Positions 44,828 to 54,028 of a DNA stretch of 64,000 nt are shown piece after piece. Made by a program: the position numbers and the translations under genes. The notes under the pieces were generated by a model that saw only the letters and a list, made by a program, of their open reading frames with translations, searched no databases and was not told the DNA's origin. Source of the stretch: CAVPTL01 sp963727235 (GTDB lineage Bacteria > Actinomycetota > Thermoleophilia > Gaiellales > JAICJC01); contig CAVSFZ010000009.1 in assembly GCA_963727235.1 (NCBI GenBank), positions 124,001 to 188,000 of the forward strand, written 5' to 3'. How positions within the stretch are numbered: the stretch's first letter is position 1; the number at the start of each line of letters is the position of its first letter.

Positions 44828-45938
44828 TCGAGCCCGAGTAACACGACACCCACAGCCGGTGGGTGGCATCGTCGTAGGTGATGCCGATCGGATACTGGGC
44901 CGTCGGCAGCGTCTGCACCACTCTCAGGTTGTCGGCGCGCAGCTTGGCGATCGTCGAAGACTCATAGTTGACGACGTACAAAGATTTCCCGTCGGCGGAG
45001 ATCGTGAGGCTGCGGGTGTATGAGCCGGTGTGGGCAGTGATCTCGTGGCCGGTGCGCAGGTTGAGCTTTGCCACCTCGCCCGCGGCATTGAGCGTGATGT
45101 AGAGGTAGCGGCCGTCGGGTGAGAGCACCAGGTGCCGCGGATTCGGCCCGACCACGATGTCATGCACCGTGAAGGTGTCGAGGTTGAGTGCGGCCACCAC
45201 ATCCGAGCCCATCACCGCGATGTAGGCGATGCGCGAGTTCTTGGTGATCGCGATCCCCCGCGGGTACGTCCCGACCGGGATCCGGTGCACCTCGCGGCCG
45301 GTCGCAAGCGACACCACGCTGACCGCCGCCGAGCACCAGTCAGACACGATCAGGTACTTGCCGTCGGGGCTGACCGCGAGGTACTTCGGCACCGAACCGA
45401 CCTTGTACAGGCCGACGATGCGCAGCGACGCCACCGAGATCTTGTAGACGAAGCTGGGGTCATAGCTCGTGCCGGGGCACTCGTCGAACCCCGGGTTGGT
45501 GAAGCTGCCTCCATACATCTGATAGTTCGAGACGTACATGAACCGCCGGTCCGGTGAGACGGCGGCTTCGACCGGCCCGCCCTGATACGTCCCCGGGTAG
45601 CCGCTGATCCCAAACCGCGAGGGCCGCACCCGATCGGAGATCGTCTTCACCAGACCGAGCGTGTGGCCGTCATAGACCGTCACCGTGTGGGTGTAGACCA
45701 TGTTCTGCGCAAAGACCAGCCCGTCGCGGTCGGACACCACCGACTTGGGGGTGATGTGCCCGGTGATCGTCTTGATCAGGTGCAGCCGGCGGTGGGTCGA
45801 CGGGATCGGCGGAGGCTTCGGCCGGACGGTGGCCGCGACCTGTTCGGGCGCCGGCTGATCAGCAGACTTCGATAGCTCGAACCAGCCGGCCACCAGTGCG
45901 AGCAGAACCACGGCAACGATCCTCGACCTGAACCCCAC
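44796..45938 (-). CDS. Exported YVTN-type beta-propeller protein
   Basis: 380 aa. N-terminal hydrophobic helix (VAVVLLALVAGWFELS) acts as signal or anchor. Seven blade-like repeats of the YncE/YVTN kind follow: VPKYLAVSPDGKYLIVSDW, YPRGIAITKNSRIAYIAVMGSDVVAALNLDTFTV, PRHLVLSPDGRYLYITLNAAGEVAKLNL, LTISADGKSLYVVNYESSTIAKL. Probably a surface binding or scaffolding protein. Function unknown. Confidence 0.85.
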   Translation of the reverse strand: MGFRSRIVAVVLLALVAGWFELSKSADQPAPEQVAATVRPKPPPIPSTHRRLHLIKTITGHITPKSVVSDRDGLVFAQNMVYTHTVTVYDGHTLGLVKTISDRVRPSRFGISGYPGTYQGGPVEAAVSPDRRFMYVSNYQMYGGSFTNPGFDECPGTSYDPSFVYKISVASLRIVGLYKVGSVPKYLAVSPDGKYLIVSDWCSAAVSVVSLATGREVHRIPVGTYPRGIAITKNSRIAYIAVMGSDVVAALNLDTFTVHDIVVGPNPRHLVLSPDGRYLYITLNAAGEVAKLNLRTGHEITAHTGSYTRSLTISADGKSLYVVNYESSTIAKLRADNLRVVQTLPTAQYPIGITYDDATHRLWVSCYSGSIMVFADRSHH

Positions 45939-45990
45939 AGGCCAACTGTGCCAGCGCAGGCGGACGGCTCACCGAGACTCCCCGCGAAGT

Positions 45991-46260
45991 TCAGTCGCGC
46001 AGACGGTTGGTGGCAGCCCGCAGGCGGTCGCGGAGGTTGATCGTGGCGGTGTCCTCATCCACCGCGTCCTGCGACACGGGGAGTGGGACTTCGGGCAGAG
46101 CAAACGGCTCAGGCTGGGCCTCCGCCAGCGAGGTCTTGAGCGACTCGATCTGATCCAGCAGCATCACGATCGCCTTGCCCATCGCCCGGCGCTCGGAGTC
46201 CGAGGATTCAGCAAGCGCCTCGCCCCACTGGCGCAGTTCACGTTCCTGATCGTCATCCAT
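45991..46260 (-). CDS. Small acidic helical protein, unknown
   Basis: 89 aa from ATG 46260 (MDDDQERELRQWGEALAESSDSERR). Predicted coiled-coil-like helix over AMGKAIVMLLDQIESLKTSLAEAQ, then an acidic Pro-rich linker and a basic helical tail (INLRDRLRAATNRLRD). No known domain. It lies 59 bp past the sedolisin stop and may be independent. Confidence 0.6.
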   Translation of the reverse strand: MDDDQERELRQWGEALAESSDSERRAMGKAIVMLLDQIESLKTSLAEAQPEPFALPEVPLPVSQDAVDEDTATINLRDRLRAATNRLRD

Positions 46261-46319
46261 CCTGCAATCTTTGCAGAAAACGGCTGCCGGGCGGGTTTTC
46301 CGGCATTCCCGGTGACCGG

Positions 46320-48800
46320 CTACGTGACCACAAAGAGCTTGGCGGTCGATCCCGCGCTGAGCCACTGGCCGGCGCTGGACCCCTTGTAGAAGAACCGCAG
46401 ATACTCCTTGCCGGGCCCGGTGGCGACGATCCCGACCGAGTACCTGCCGGCGGTTCCGATGGTGGCCTGCACCGACATCGAGTGCCATGTGCTGCCTCCG
46501 AACGGCTTGTACTGGACCGTCAGTTTCTTGCCGGCCATGATCGGGGTGGCCACACCGCTGAGCTTGAATCCGTGTTGGTGCTGAAGGGTGTAGGCGTGTC
46601 CGTTCCAGTGGGCGGTGGACGCCGTGGTCAGAGTCGGTGTCACGTGCAGCGTCTGCCAGTTGGTGAAGGCCGGGTTGATGCCCTGCTCTCCCGTCGAGGC
46701 GACGTGCCATTGCAGCTTGGCTTTGACCAGGGCGGTTGTGAGCGGGACGGTCCAGCGCCCCAGGGCATCGGTTGTCACCCGGCGGGTGATCACATGGTCG
46801 TGCCCGCCGAGTGAGTACGAACCCCACAGGATCACCAGTCGTGACGCCAGCGGCTGCGCGGCGGTGGTGTCCAGCAGAGTGCCCTCGAGGGTGACCGGCG
46901 CGGTGGAGCTGACCGCGCTCGCAGACTCGGTGGCGGTCAAGGTTGTGGAGTCGAAGGTTGACGTCGATGCGGTGGCGGCGGCCAGTGCGGTGGCGAGTTG
47001 TCCGCCGTCGGGCGCGCCGAGACCCGTTGCCATGTCGTAGCCCACCCCCGCGGGATATGCCGGCCCGCCGACGATGTTGTTCGACCCGGCGGTCACATCG
47101 CGAAACAGCCCCGTGCCGGCCTGCGAGTAGAGGAGCGGTGATGCAAACCCCATCCGGCCGCCCCCGTGAGCGATCGAGTAGCCGTTCGCGTCCGCGGTCA
47201 TCGCGGCCAGCAGCGGTGTGGCCGCGCTGGTGCCACCGAGCAGCGTCCATCCCGCGCCCTGGCAGTCCGGCGTCGTGCAGTACACGATGTATCCCGTGTC
47301 GGGATTGGCATCCAGCGCGACGTCCGGCAGCTCCCGGCAATACGTGGCGACCTGACCACAGGCCGACTTCGAGCTGGAGGTGGAATCGACCACACCGGCA
47401 TTGGACTGCCAGTCCGGCATCGGAAACAGGGTCGATATGCCGCCGCCCGCTCCGCCGCCGCTGCCGGTGTCGGGCGAGCCCCATGAGGTCTCACGGTCGG
47501 AACCGGTCGAGCTGGTGTGGAGCGTCGTCCCGCCGACCGCGGTCACATAGGGGTCCGAAGCCGGGTACCAGACATTCAGAGCATCGCTGCCGGGGCATCC
47601 GGATGATCCACTGTCGCCGGTCGCGGCGAACACCGAAAGCCCCGCCGCCGCGGCCAGCTGGTACTCGTATGCCGACGCCGCCACCTCGGCTGGATCAGCC
47701 TGGGCTTCGCACTCACCCCAGCTGATCGAAACCTCGCTGGCGTGCGTGGTGGGCAGGTCACTCAGGATCTGGTCGGTGACGCTCGCAAACGATCCCGACG
47801 ACGGGTCGGCGATGTAGGTGTAGATGTGGTCGAGCCCCGGCGCCGCGGTGGCCGCGACCTCCTGATCGAGATCAACCTCGACGGCGCCGCTGGTGTCCGT
47901 GGTGCCGCCGTTGACCATCACGTCGGTGATGGGCACCGAGGTGCCGTAGCACGACTGGTAGGTGCTCTCGTCGGCCTGCGAATAGTTCGAGAACTCGACC
48001 AGCGCGAGCGCGTCGCCGCCGCCGCTCGCGCCGCCGTCCAGCAGTCCCTGGAAGTCGTAGCCCGCGCTGGACGCAAAATCTGCCGGCTGGTAAGAGCCGA
48101 AGAACGACTCGATGATCCCGGGCTCCGGGCAACTGGCCGTGATCACCGCGGGCGACAACGCCGGCCGGGGGCGGGCCACGGCCGGGTGAATGGTGGGGTA
48201 GGTGTCGAGCCCCGAGACGGAGACGACTCCGGCCGCGATCCCCGCCGGCAGCTTGGGTGTGGTGGTCGGCGAGCGGAAGGTGGTTCCGGCGGCGGCATAG
48301 GTGCCCAGATGGGTGTCGAAGGCACTCTCGACAGCCGCCACCGATCCCCGGAACGAGCGTGTGAGAATGCCGCCCGCCACGGGCTTCAGACCGTGCCCGC
48401 GCAGATACCCTGTGGCGACCGCGGTATCAGCAGCGGTCGGGGCGAAAAGGCGGCGAAGCTCGGCCACGGACATACCCGGCCTGGCGCTGCTGCTCGCGGC
48501 GAGGCGGGCAAGCAGCCCGGGGTCGCGGGGGCGAAACGCGATCGTCACGGTGACGTTCGCGCCGGCCGGGGCGGGATGTACCAACCTCGCCCCCACTCGC
48601 AGTGCAGCTGCGCTTCTGCTGGGCACCGAGACGAACTTGGCAGTCGTCAATCGATGGCCGGGTTGGTACGGGCGGTGGGCAGCGCTCGCAGACGCCGTCC
48701 CGGCCACGGCCAGCACCCCGACAATCGCCCCGCTCACCAACCCCAGCCGCCTCAACTCGTCCCCCAAGCTCGCCGCCAACCATGCTTGCAATCGACTCAT
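46320..48800 (-). CDS. Secreted sedolisin-family (S53) serine-carboxyl peptidase
   Basis: 826 aa from ATG 48800; the preceding TTG is unlikely. Signal peptide to about 42 (AIVGVLAVAGTASASA). Pro-kumamolisin activation domain to about 200. The S53 catalytic domain has Glu and Asp in VEVDLDQEVAA, the oxyanion Asp in FAATGDSGSSGCPG, and nucleophile Ser in GGTSAATPLLAA. The Ca-binding C-terminal loop FRDVTAGSNN is visible. About 200 further residues form Ig-like or CBM-like beta modules (VTLEGTLLD, GKKLTVQYKPFGGSTWH). Acid-active extracellular protease. Confidence 0.92.
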   Translation of the reverse strand: MSRLQAWLAASLGDELRRLGLVSGAIVGVLAVAGTASASAAHRPYQPGHRLTTAKFVSVPSRSAAALRVGARLVHPAPAGANVTVTIAFRPRDPGLLARLAASSSARPGMSVAELRRLFAPTAADTAVATGYLRGHGLKPVAGGILTRSFRGSVAAVESAFDTHLGTYAAAGTTFRSPTTTPKLPAGIAAGVVSVSGLDTYPTIHPAVARPRPALSPAVITASCPEPGIIESFFGSYQPADFASSAGYDFQGLLDGGASGGGDALALVEFSNYSQADESTYQSCYGTSVPITDVMVNGGTTDTSGAVEVDLDQEVAATAAPGLDHIYTYIADPSSGSFASVTDQILSDLPTTHASEVSISWGECEAQADPAEVAASAYEYQLAAAAGLSVFAATGDSGSSGCPGSDALNVWYPASDPYVTAVGGTTLHTSSTGSDRETSWGSPDTGSGGGAGGGISTLFPMPDWQSNAGVVDSTSSSKSACGQVATYCRELPDVALDANPDTGYIVYCTTPDCQGAGWTLLGGTSAATPLLAAMTADANGYSIAHGGGRMGFASPLLYSQAGTGLFRDVTAGSNNIVGGPAYPAGVGYDMATGLGAPDGGQLATALAAATASTSTFDSTTLTATESASAVSSTAPVTLEGTLLDTTAAQPLASRLVILWGSYSLGGHDHVITRRVTTDALGRWTVPLTTALVKAKLQWHVASTGEQGINPAFTNWQTLHVTPTLTTASTAHWNGHAYTLQHQHGFKLSGVATPIMAGKKLTVQYKPFGGSTWHSMSVQATIGTAGRYSVGIVATGPGKEYLRFFYKGSSAGQWLSAGSTAKLFVVT

Positions 48801-48930
48801 CAAGCTCTACCTTCATCGGCAGGATGGAAAAGTCACATGAGCCACTTTGTGGGGGTTCTCAGGCGGCGCCGGTGCCGGGGCCGCGGATGGCCACGGCGTA
48901 CACTCGCTCTGTGACAACCTGCGCCAGATC

Positions 48931-49863
48931 ATGACGGAGCCGCCACCAGCTCCGACCGAACCCGGCGACGCCGTGCCGCCTGCCTCCGACGCCAAGCCGT
49001 CCATGCGAGCGCGGGCCGAAGCCTTGACCGCCCGCGGCCAGGCTGCATATGCCCGACTGGAGCAGGAGCGCCCCCGCCACCTGTCCGTGGAGGTCGCGTT
49101 TCGGATGCTGGTGCGCGACCGCCAGATCGCCGGCGGGGTGCTCGGCGGCGGGCTTGCCTACCGATTGTTCTTCTGGGCGCTTGCTCTGGCCGTACTCGTG
49201 TGCGGCGGGCTCGGGATCGCGGCTGCCGCCGGCGACAACGTGGACACCGCGGCGAAAGACGCCGGCCTGACGACCGCGGTTGCCGCGTCGATCTCGTCGG
49301 CCGCCCAGCAATCGGAGTCGGGCCGCTGGTGGCTGCTCGCGGTGGGGCTGTTCTCGGTGGTGTGGTTCAGCTGGAGCATGCTGCGCGCCTTTCGCCTCGT
49401 CCACGCCGCAGCCTGGCAGATCCCGCCGCCGCCGCTTCGCAATGCCCCGCGGGCGCTGGCCTGCACGCTTGCGGTGCCGATCGTGCTGGCCCTGTTCGCG
49501 GTGCTCTCGGGGGCTGTCCGATCGCACAGCAGCCCCGCAACCGGGCTGGTCGCAACCCTCAGCGTCGGCATCGCGTTCGCGGCGGTGAGTCTGCTCGCAT
49601 CCATGCGGCTGCCCGCTCCTGACGTGCCGTGGACGGCGTTCATCCCCGGCGCCGTCCTGCTCGGCGTCGGGCTGGAGGCGCTGCACCTCTTCACCGTCTA
49701 CTTCCTGGCCAACAGGCTCGCCGACGCCTCGGCTCTCTACGGCGCCCTGGGGCTCGCGGCCACCATGCTGTTCTACCTGTTCCTGGTGGGCAGAGGCGTG
49801 ATCTGGGCGGCCGAGCTGAGTGCCGTGGTGTGGACGGTGCGCCAGGAGCGTGACGCCCGCTAG
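48931..49863 (+). CDS. YihY/BrkB-family membrane protein
   Basis: 310 aa from MTEPPPAPTEPGDAVPP. Soluble N-terminal region, then RMLVRDRQIAGGVLGGGLAYRLFFWALALAVLVC and about five to six TM helices with the family signature ALYGALGLAATMLFYLFLVGRGVIWAAELSAVVW. Divergent from the sedolisin gene. Function of the family is not settled (putative transporter). Confidence 0.82.
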   Translation: MTEPPPAPTEPGDAVPPASDAKPSMRARAEALTARGQAAYARLEQERPRHLSVEVAFRMLVRDRQIAGGVLGGGLAYRLFFWALALAVLVCGGLGIAAAAGDNVDTAAKDAGLTTAVAASISSAAQQSESGRWWLLAVGLFSVVWFSWSMLRAFRLVHAAAWQIPPPPLRNAPRALACTLAVPIVLALFAVLSGAVRSHSSPATGLVATLSVGIAFAAVSLLASMRLPAPDVPWTAFIPGAVLLGVGLEALHLFTVYFLANRLADASALYGALGLAATMLFYLFLVGRGVIWAAELSAVVWTVRQERDAR

Positions 49864-49872
49864 ATGACGTGC

Positions 49873-51399
49873 CTATGGACGCACCGGCGAGAACAGTGGC
49901 CGGAGCGCTGCGTACAGGTCCCGGTAGCGCGCGTACAGACCGTCGTACACCTCGCGGCAGTCCGGGTTGGGCTCGAGTGGAGCCACCCGCGGCGACGCCA
50001 TCGAGCGGGCCGCAGCGGGGACGTCCGCATGCAGACCCACCCCCGCAGCCGCGAGCATGGCCGCGCCGCGGGCGGTCGTCTCGACGTCCTCCGGCCGGCT
50101 GGCCGGGAGCCCTGTGACGTCAGCGCGGATCTGCCGCAGCAGATCCCCGCGCGCCCCACCCGCCACGCACACGATCTCCGACGGAGTGTGACCGGCCGCC
50201 TGGATCGCGGCCAGCACATCTCTCAGCGCGAAGGCATTGCCCTCGAGCAGAGCCCGCGCCAGGTGGCCGCGTCGGTGTGCCGCGGTCAGACCGAACCAGC
50301 CGGCCCGCGCCGAGGCATTCCACTCCGGGGCGGTGGCGCCCGCCAGAGCTGGGATCCAGAGCACTCCGTCAGCGCCGGCCGGCACGTCAGCTGCAAGCGA
50401 GTTCAGGAGCTCGTACACGTCCGTGCCCGTGGCCGCGGCCCGCGTCACCTCGGCCGCCCCCAACTCGTCGCGGAACCAGCGATAGGCGCCCCCTGAAAGC
50501 CAGCCGGGATTCTCGAGCAGCCAGCGGCCGGGGGCTGCGTGCGGATGAAGCTCGGTGACGCAGTCCGGGTCGAGTGCCGGCGCCGGGACGACCGCACACA
50601 CGGGCTCAGCTGTGCCCATCACGTCGCACACGACACCGGGGTCGACCACCCCCGCCCCCAGCGTGGCCGCCATCTCGTCCCCGCATCCCAGGATCACCTG
50701 AGTGGCGGCGTCCAACCCGGCGACCTCGCGCAACCACGGCGCCACCGGCCCCAAAACCGTATCGGCCCGCCGCACCGGTGCAAGCGATCCCGGATCGATG
50801 CCGAAAGCGGAGCAGACCTCGTCCGACCATCCACCACCGTGCACGTCGAGCAGCATGCTCGACGAGGCGTTGGAGGGATCGACCGCCAGCTCCCCGGAGG
50901 CATGCCAGGCGACGAACGAGCCCGGCAGCAGGAACCAGCGCGCCGAGGCGTGCTCGCGAGGCCGGTTGGTACGCAGCCACGCGATCTTGGCCGCCACGTG
51001 GCCCGGATCGAGATTGCAGCCGGTGATCTCGCGCAGTCGCAGCGGGTCGAACCGCTCCGCCGCCGCGTCGCACTCAGCACCCGCGCGGCGATCCATCCAG
51101 ATCATGGCCGGTGCGGTCGGCTCCCCTGAGGCGTCGGTGGCCACCATGCCGTCGAGCTGTGATCCGAATGCCAGCGCCCGGATCGCGCCGCTGCCCACCG
51201 ATCTCCGCACCTCGGCGACAGCCTGGGCGACCGCACCCAGCCACTGTCGGGGATCCTGCTCCGCCCAGCCCGGCTCGGGGTAATCGAGATCGTGCGGGAT
51301 GTAGCTCGTGACCGCGACCACACCGTCGGCCGACACCGCCTGTGCGCACGTCCCCTGGGAGCCGACGTCCACCCCCACCACCAGCTCGGCCGAGCTCAT
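49873..51399 (-). CDS. FGGY-family carbohydrate kinase (xylulokinase-like)
   Basis: 508 aa. N-terminal VVGVDVGSQGTCAQAVSADG (phosphate-1 loop), DRRAGAECDAAAERF, AKIAWLRTNRP, and the C-terminal FGGY half with VCVAGGARGDLLRQIRADVTGLP and ARGAAMLAAAGVG. Phosphorylates a ketose or polyol. Its ATG overlaps the GntR stop by 4 bp, so kinase, regulator and zinc dehydrogenase are one operon; a dehydrogenase-kinase pair fits a polyol route (oxidise, then phosphorylate). Confidence 0.88.
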   Translation of the reverse strand: MSSAELVVGVDVGSQGTCAQAVSADGVVAVTSYIPHDLDYPEPGWAEQDPRQWLGAVAQAVAEVRRSVGSGAIRALAFGSQLDGMVATDASGEPTAPAMIWMDRRAGAECDAAAERFDPLRLREITGCNLDPGHVAAKIAWLRTNRPREHASARWFLLPGSFVAWHASGELAVDPSNASSSMLLDVHGGGWSDEVCSAFGIDPGSLAPVRRADTVLGPVAPWLREVAGLDAATQVILGCGDEMAATLGAGVVDPGVVCDVMGTAEPVCAVVPAPALDPDCVTELHPHAAPGRWLLENPGWLSGGAYRWFRDELGAAEVTRAAATGTDVYELLNSLAADVPAGADGVLWIPALAGATAPEWNASARAGWFGLTAAHRRGHLARALLEGNAFALRDVLAAIQAAGHTPSEIVCVAGGARGDLLRQIRADVTGLPASRPEDVETTARGAAMLAAAGVGLHADVPAAARSMASPRVAPLEPNPDCREVYDGLYARYRDLYAALRPLFSPVRP

Positions 51400-52136
51400 G
51401 TGTCCACACCCACCGGGCCGCGGCGGTAGACGGTGATCTCGAACGCGTCGGTCAGGTGATGCTCGCGCGAGACGAGCACCACCACCCCGTCCGCGGTGCT
51501 GTCGACCTGAAAGAGCGTCAGCAGCAGCGCGCCCCGCGGTACCGCGAGCCTGCGGGCCACCGCGCCGTCGGCGATGTCGGGATAGATGGTGGCCACCCCG
51601 TCGTGCACCGCCAGACCCCGGTCGGCCAGCAGGGCATAGATCGACCCGCCCCCAACCTGGGACAGCTCGCGGGTCGAGAGCACGTCATCCCGGCACCAGT
51701 CGACCGTCTCGACCACCCGGCGGCCGCCGGCGGTGCGCACCCGCCGAAGCGTGCTGGCGCGAACACCGGCATCCAGCCCCAACGCCTCGGCCACCTCCAC
51801 CGGAGGCACCTCTGAGACACAGTGCTCGTCGACGGCGCCCGGCTCGAGTCCCATCGCGGCAATCATCGATGTCACACCGAAGTTGCGGCTGAGGTCGTTT
51901 CGCATCGGCGGCTGGTGCGACACGAACGTGCCTGAGCCATGCACTCGACGCAGCAGCCCATCCTCTTCCAGCAGTGCAATCGCCGCCCGTAGCGAACTGC
52001 GTGACACCCCCAGCTCGCGGGCCAGCTCGGGTTCGCTGGGCAGCTGGTCGCCCAGAGCGTACTGCCCGCTCAATACGCGAGATCGGAGCCTGTCGGCGAT
52101 CGAGTGGCGAAGCGGCCGGCGGGGAGCAACCGACAT
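51396..52136 (-). CDS. GntR-family regulator, HutC/UTRA type
   Basis: 246 aa. Winged helix at about 8-75 (PSEPELARELGVSRSSLRAAIALLEEDGLLRRVHGSGTFVS), then a UTRA effector domain (VRASTLRRVRTAGGRRVVETVDWCRDDVL, GSIYALLADRGLAVHDGVATIYP). Directly abuts the dehydrogenase stop. It is the best candidate to bind AGTTGTCCTACAACT at 53248 in the divergon it belongs to, and the identical site at 54003 (inference). Confidence 0.9.
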   Translation of the reverse strand: MSVAPRRPLRHSIADRLRSRVLSGQYALGDQLPSEPELARELGVSRSSLRAAIALLEEDGLLRRVHGSGTFVSHQPPMRNDLSRNFGVTSMIAAMGLEPGAVDEHCVSEVPPVEVAEALGLDAGVRASTLRRVRTAGGRRVVETVDWCRDDVLSTRELSQVGGGSIYALLADRGLAVHDGVATIYPDIADGAVARRLAVPRGALLLTLFQVDSTADGVVVLVSREHHLTDAFEITVYRRGPVGVDT

Positions 52137-53195
52137 CTACGGCTGCACAACGACCTTCAACACCTCGCCGGCCCGGATCCGTGCGAAGGCGTCAGGTGCT
52201 TCGTCGAGGCTCACGACCGCAGACACCACCCGCCGCAGGCCACCGATGTCCTTGGCCAACATGTCCAGCGCGTGCACCTGGTCGCGGTGGCGAGATGCGT
52301 ACGAGCCGTGTACCTGCACCTCCTGGTAGTGGAGGACATTGGACGGGAAGCGCATGTGAGTGGTGCCCTTGGGCAGGCCGCCGAAGAACAGCACCCGGGC
52401 TCGCGGGGCGGCCATCTCCATCGACTGCTCCTGGGCGATGTCGCTCGAGCAGGCCACGATCACAACGTCCGCACCGATCCCGTCGGTGGCGTCGCGCACG
52501 GCTTGGATCCCGTCGCGGTCGGACGTGTCGATGTAGCCCATGCGGTCATCCCCGAGGATGTCTCGGGCCAGCTCCAGCCTGCCGGCTGCTGTTTCGAGCA
52601 TCAGCACCTGCCCTGCCCCTTCGAGCCGGCCAAGCGCGGCGTGGGCGGTGCCCACCGGGCCGGCGCCGATCACCACGACAGAGTCGTCCAACCCGATCGA
52701 GATGTCCTTGTGGCCGCAGATCGCGTCCGACAGGGGGTCGGCGAACGTCGAGTGCTCGTCCGAGAGGCCGGACGGCACCTTGAACAGGTTCTTGAGCGCG
52801 ATCTGCGGGATCGCGACCAGCTCGGCGTACGCACCCTGGTAATCGAACCCCATCAACTCGCCGTTGCTGCAGAGGTGCTCATTGCCGGAGCGACACAGCC
52901 GGCACGTCCCGCACCACAGCGTCGAGATGCAGTGCACGTGGTCGCCCACCGAGAGCTCCGTCATCGCTGGGTCTGCGGCGGCCGCCGGGCCGATCTCGAT
53001 CAGCTCACCGGTGATCTCGTGGCCGAGAACCCACGGCGGCGAGATCCGCCGGTCGCCGTTGAAGAAGCTGCGAACGTCGGTGCCGCAGATACCACAGGCC
53101 GTTACCCGGAGGAGCACGCCGTCTTGAGGGCAGACCGCGTCGGCAACCGTTCCCACCGACATGACACCCGGGCCCTCCCAAATCGCCGCTCGCAT
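52137..53195 (-). CDS. Zinc-dependent medium-chain alcohol/polyol dehydrogenase
   Basis: 352 aa from MRAAIWEGPGVMSVG. Catalytic zinc ligands Cys and His in TACGICGTDVRSFF and WVLGHEITGEL; structural zinc Cys set in STLWCGTCRLCRSGNEHLC; NAD-binding VVVIGAGPVGTAHAALGRL. Closest in layout to sorbitol/threonine-type dehydrogenases. Oxidises a secondary alcohol. First gene of the minus operon; shares a 78-bp promoter region with the TIM-barrel gene. Confidence 0.9.
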   Translation of the reverse strand: MRAAIWEGPGVMSVGTVADAVCPQDGVLLRVTACGICGTDVRSFFNGDRRISPPWVLGHEITGELIEIGPAAAADPAMTELSVGDHVHCISTLWCGTCRLCRSGNEHLCSNGELMGFDYQGAYAELVAIPQIALKNLFKVPSGLSDEHSTFADPLSDAICGHKDISIGLDDSVVVIGAGPVGTAHAALGRLEGAGQVLMLETAAGRLELARDILGDDRMGYIDTSDRDGIQAVRDATDGIGADVVIVACSSDIAQEQSMEMAAPRARVLFFGGLPKGTTHMRFPSNVLHYQEVQVHGSYASRHRDQVHALDMLAKDIGGLRRVVSAVVSLDEAPDAFARIRAGEVLKVVVQP

Positions 53196-53247
53196 TGTCC
53201 TCCGATCGTATCCACGCAAATGCGCGCTGAGGTTCGGTAGTATATCG

Positions 53248-53262
53248 AGTTGTCCTACAACT
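53248..53262. promoter_or_regulatory. GntR-type operator 1, AGTTGTCCTACAACT
   Basis: Perfect 6-bp arms (AGTTGT/ACAACT) with a 3-nt spacer. It contains TTGTCCTACAA, which fits the GntR/FadR consensus TNGTNNNACNA. A TATATC -10-like hexamer lies just upstream. In the divergent region of the dehydrogenase and TIM-barrel genes. Confidence 0.7.
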
Positions 53263-53273
53263 TTGGAGCGATT

Positions 53274-53939
53274 GTGATCGAGTTCATTTTCATGCTGACG
53301 CGGGATGACAAGACGCTCCCGGATGCTCGGGCCGTGTACGCAACGATCGCCGATACCGGCCTGCACCACGTTGGATGCAAGGACCTGGGCCTGCCCCGGG
53401 ACGAGCTGGAGAGTCTGATGGACGACATCCGGAGCAACGGCCACACGACCCACCTCGAGGTCGTCTCGGAAACCCCCGAGGCGACCCTTGCCTCAGCCCG
53501 AGCCGCCGCGGAGATCGGCCCCGACTACCTGATCGGCGGCACGCTGATCGAGCCGGTACAAGAGATCCTGGAGGGTACCGACATCAAGTTCTTTCCCTAT
53601 GTGGGTCAGATCGTCGACCACCCGTGCCTCCTGCGTGGCTCGATCGCCTCGATCGCCGATGACGCCAGGCGGGCCGAGCAGCTCGGCGTGGACGGCATCA
53701 ATCTGCTCGCCTACCGCTACGACGGTGACGTCAACGCCCTGGTCGAGGCGGTGGTGAACGCCACCTCGCTGCCGGTGATCGCGGCCGGCTCCGTTGATTC
53801 GACCGATCGCATCCACGCGCTTGCAGAGCGCGGCGTGTGGGCGTTTACCATCGGCACCGCCGCACTCGACGGCGTGATCGTGCCCGGAGAGCCGCTGCAG
53901 ACCCAGATCCAGGCAGCTCTCGGCGCAGCCGTGGCGTAG
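53274..53939 (+). CDS. TIM-barrel protein of the HisA/NanE-like fold, unknown substrate
   Basis: 221 aa from the GTG at 53274 (VIEFIFMLTRDDKTLPDAR) with TTTGGAG upstream. A longer TTG frame would begin inside the operator. Alternating beta/alpha pattern: GLHHVGCKDLGLPRDEL, HLEVVSETPEATLASARAAAEIGPDYLIGGTLIE, GINLLAYRYDGD, LPVIAAGSVDSTDRIHALAERGVWAFTIGTAAL. The last segment resembles the phosphate-binding end of ribulose-phosphate-binding barrels. May be an epimerase, isomerase or aldolase for a sugar phosphate made by the divergent kinase/dehydrogenase. Confidence 0.75.
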   Translation: MIEFIFMLTRDDKTLPDARAVYATIADTGLHHVGCKDLGLPRDELESLMDDIRSNGHTTHLEVVSETPEATLASARAAAEIGPDYLIGGTLIEPVQEILEGTDIKFFPYVGQIVDHPCLLRGSIASIADDARRAEQLGVDGINLLAYRYDGDVNALVEAVVNATSLPVIAAGSVDSTDRIHALAERGVWAFTIGTAALDGVIVPGEPLQTQIQAALGAAVA

Positions 53940-54002
53940 CGGCCACCCGACTCCGCGCAGAAACTCGCTGGACACAGGGTTATGGGGACCGGTATCATCC
54001 CG

Positions 54003-54017
54003 AGTTGTCCTACAACT
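54003..54017. promoter_or_regulatory. GntR-type operator 2, AGTTGTCCTACAACT
   Basis: Identical in all 15 bases to operator 1. The downstream context is also similar (TTTGGAG versus TTCGGAG), so the site, leader and ribosome-binding region may have been copied together. It precedes the run of two small ORFs, the 156-aa gene and the permease. Confidence 0.7.
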
Positions 54018-54028
54018 TCGGAGGAACG

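Noticed and set aside
45991..47484. A long minus-strand frame covering part of the sedolisin gene
   Set aside because: Only its last 89 codons (from 46260) lie outside the sedolisin gene and look coding; the rest is a shadow.
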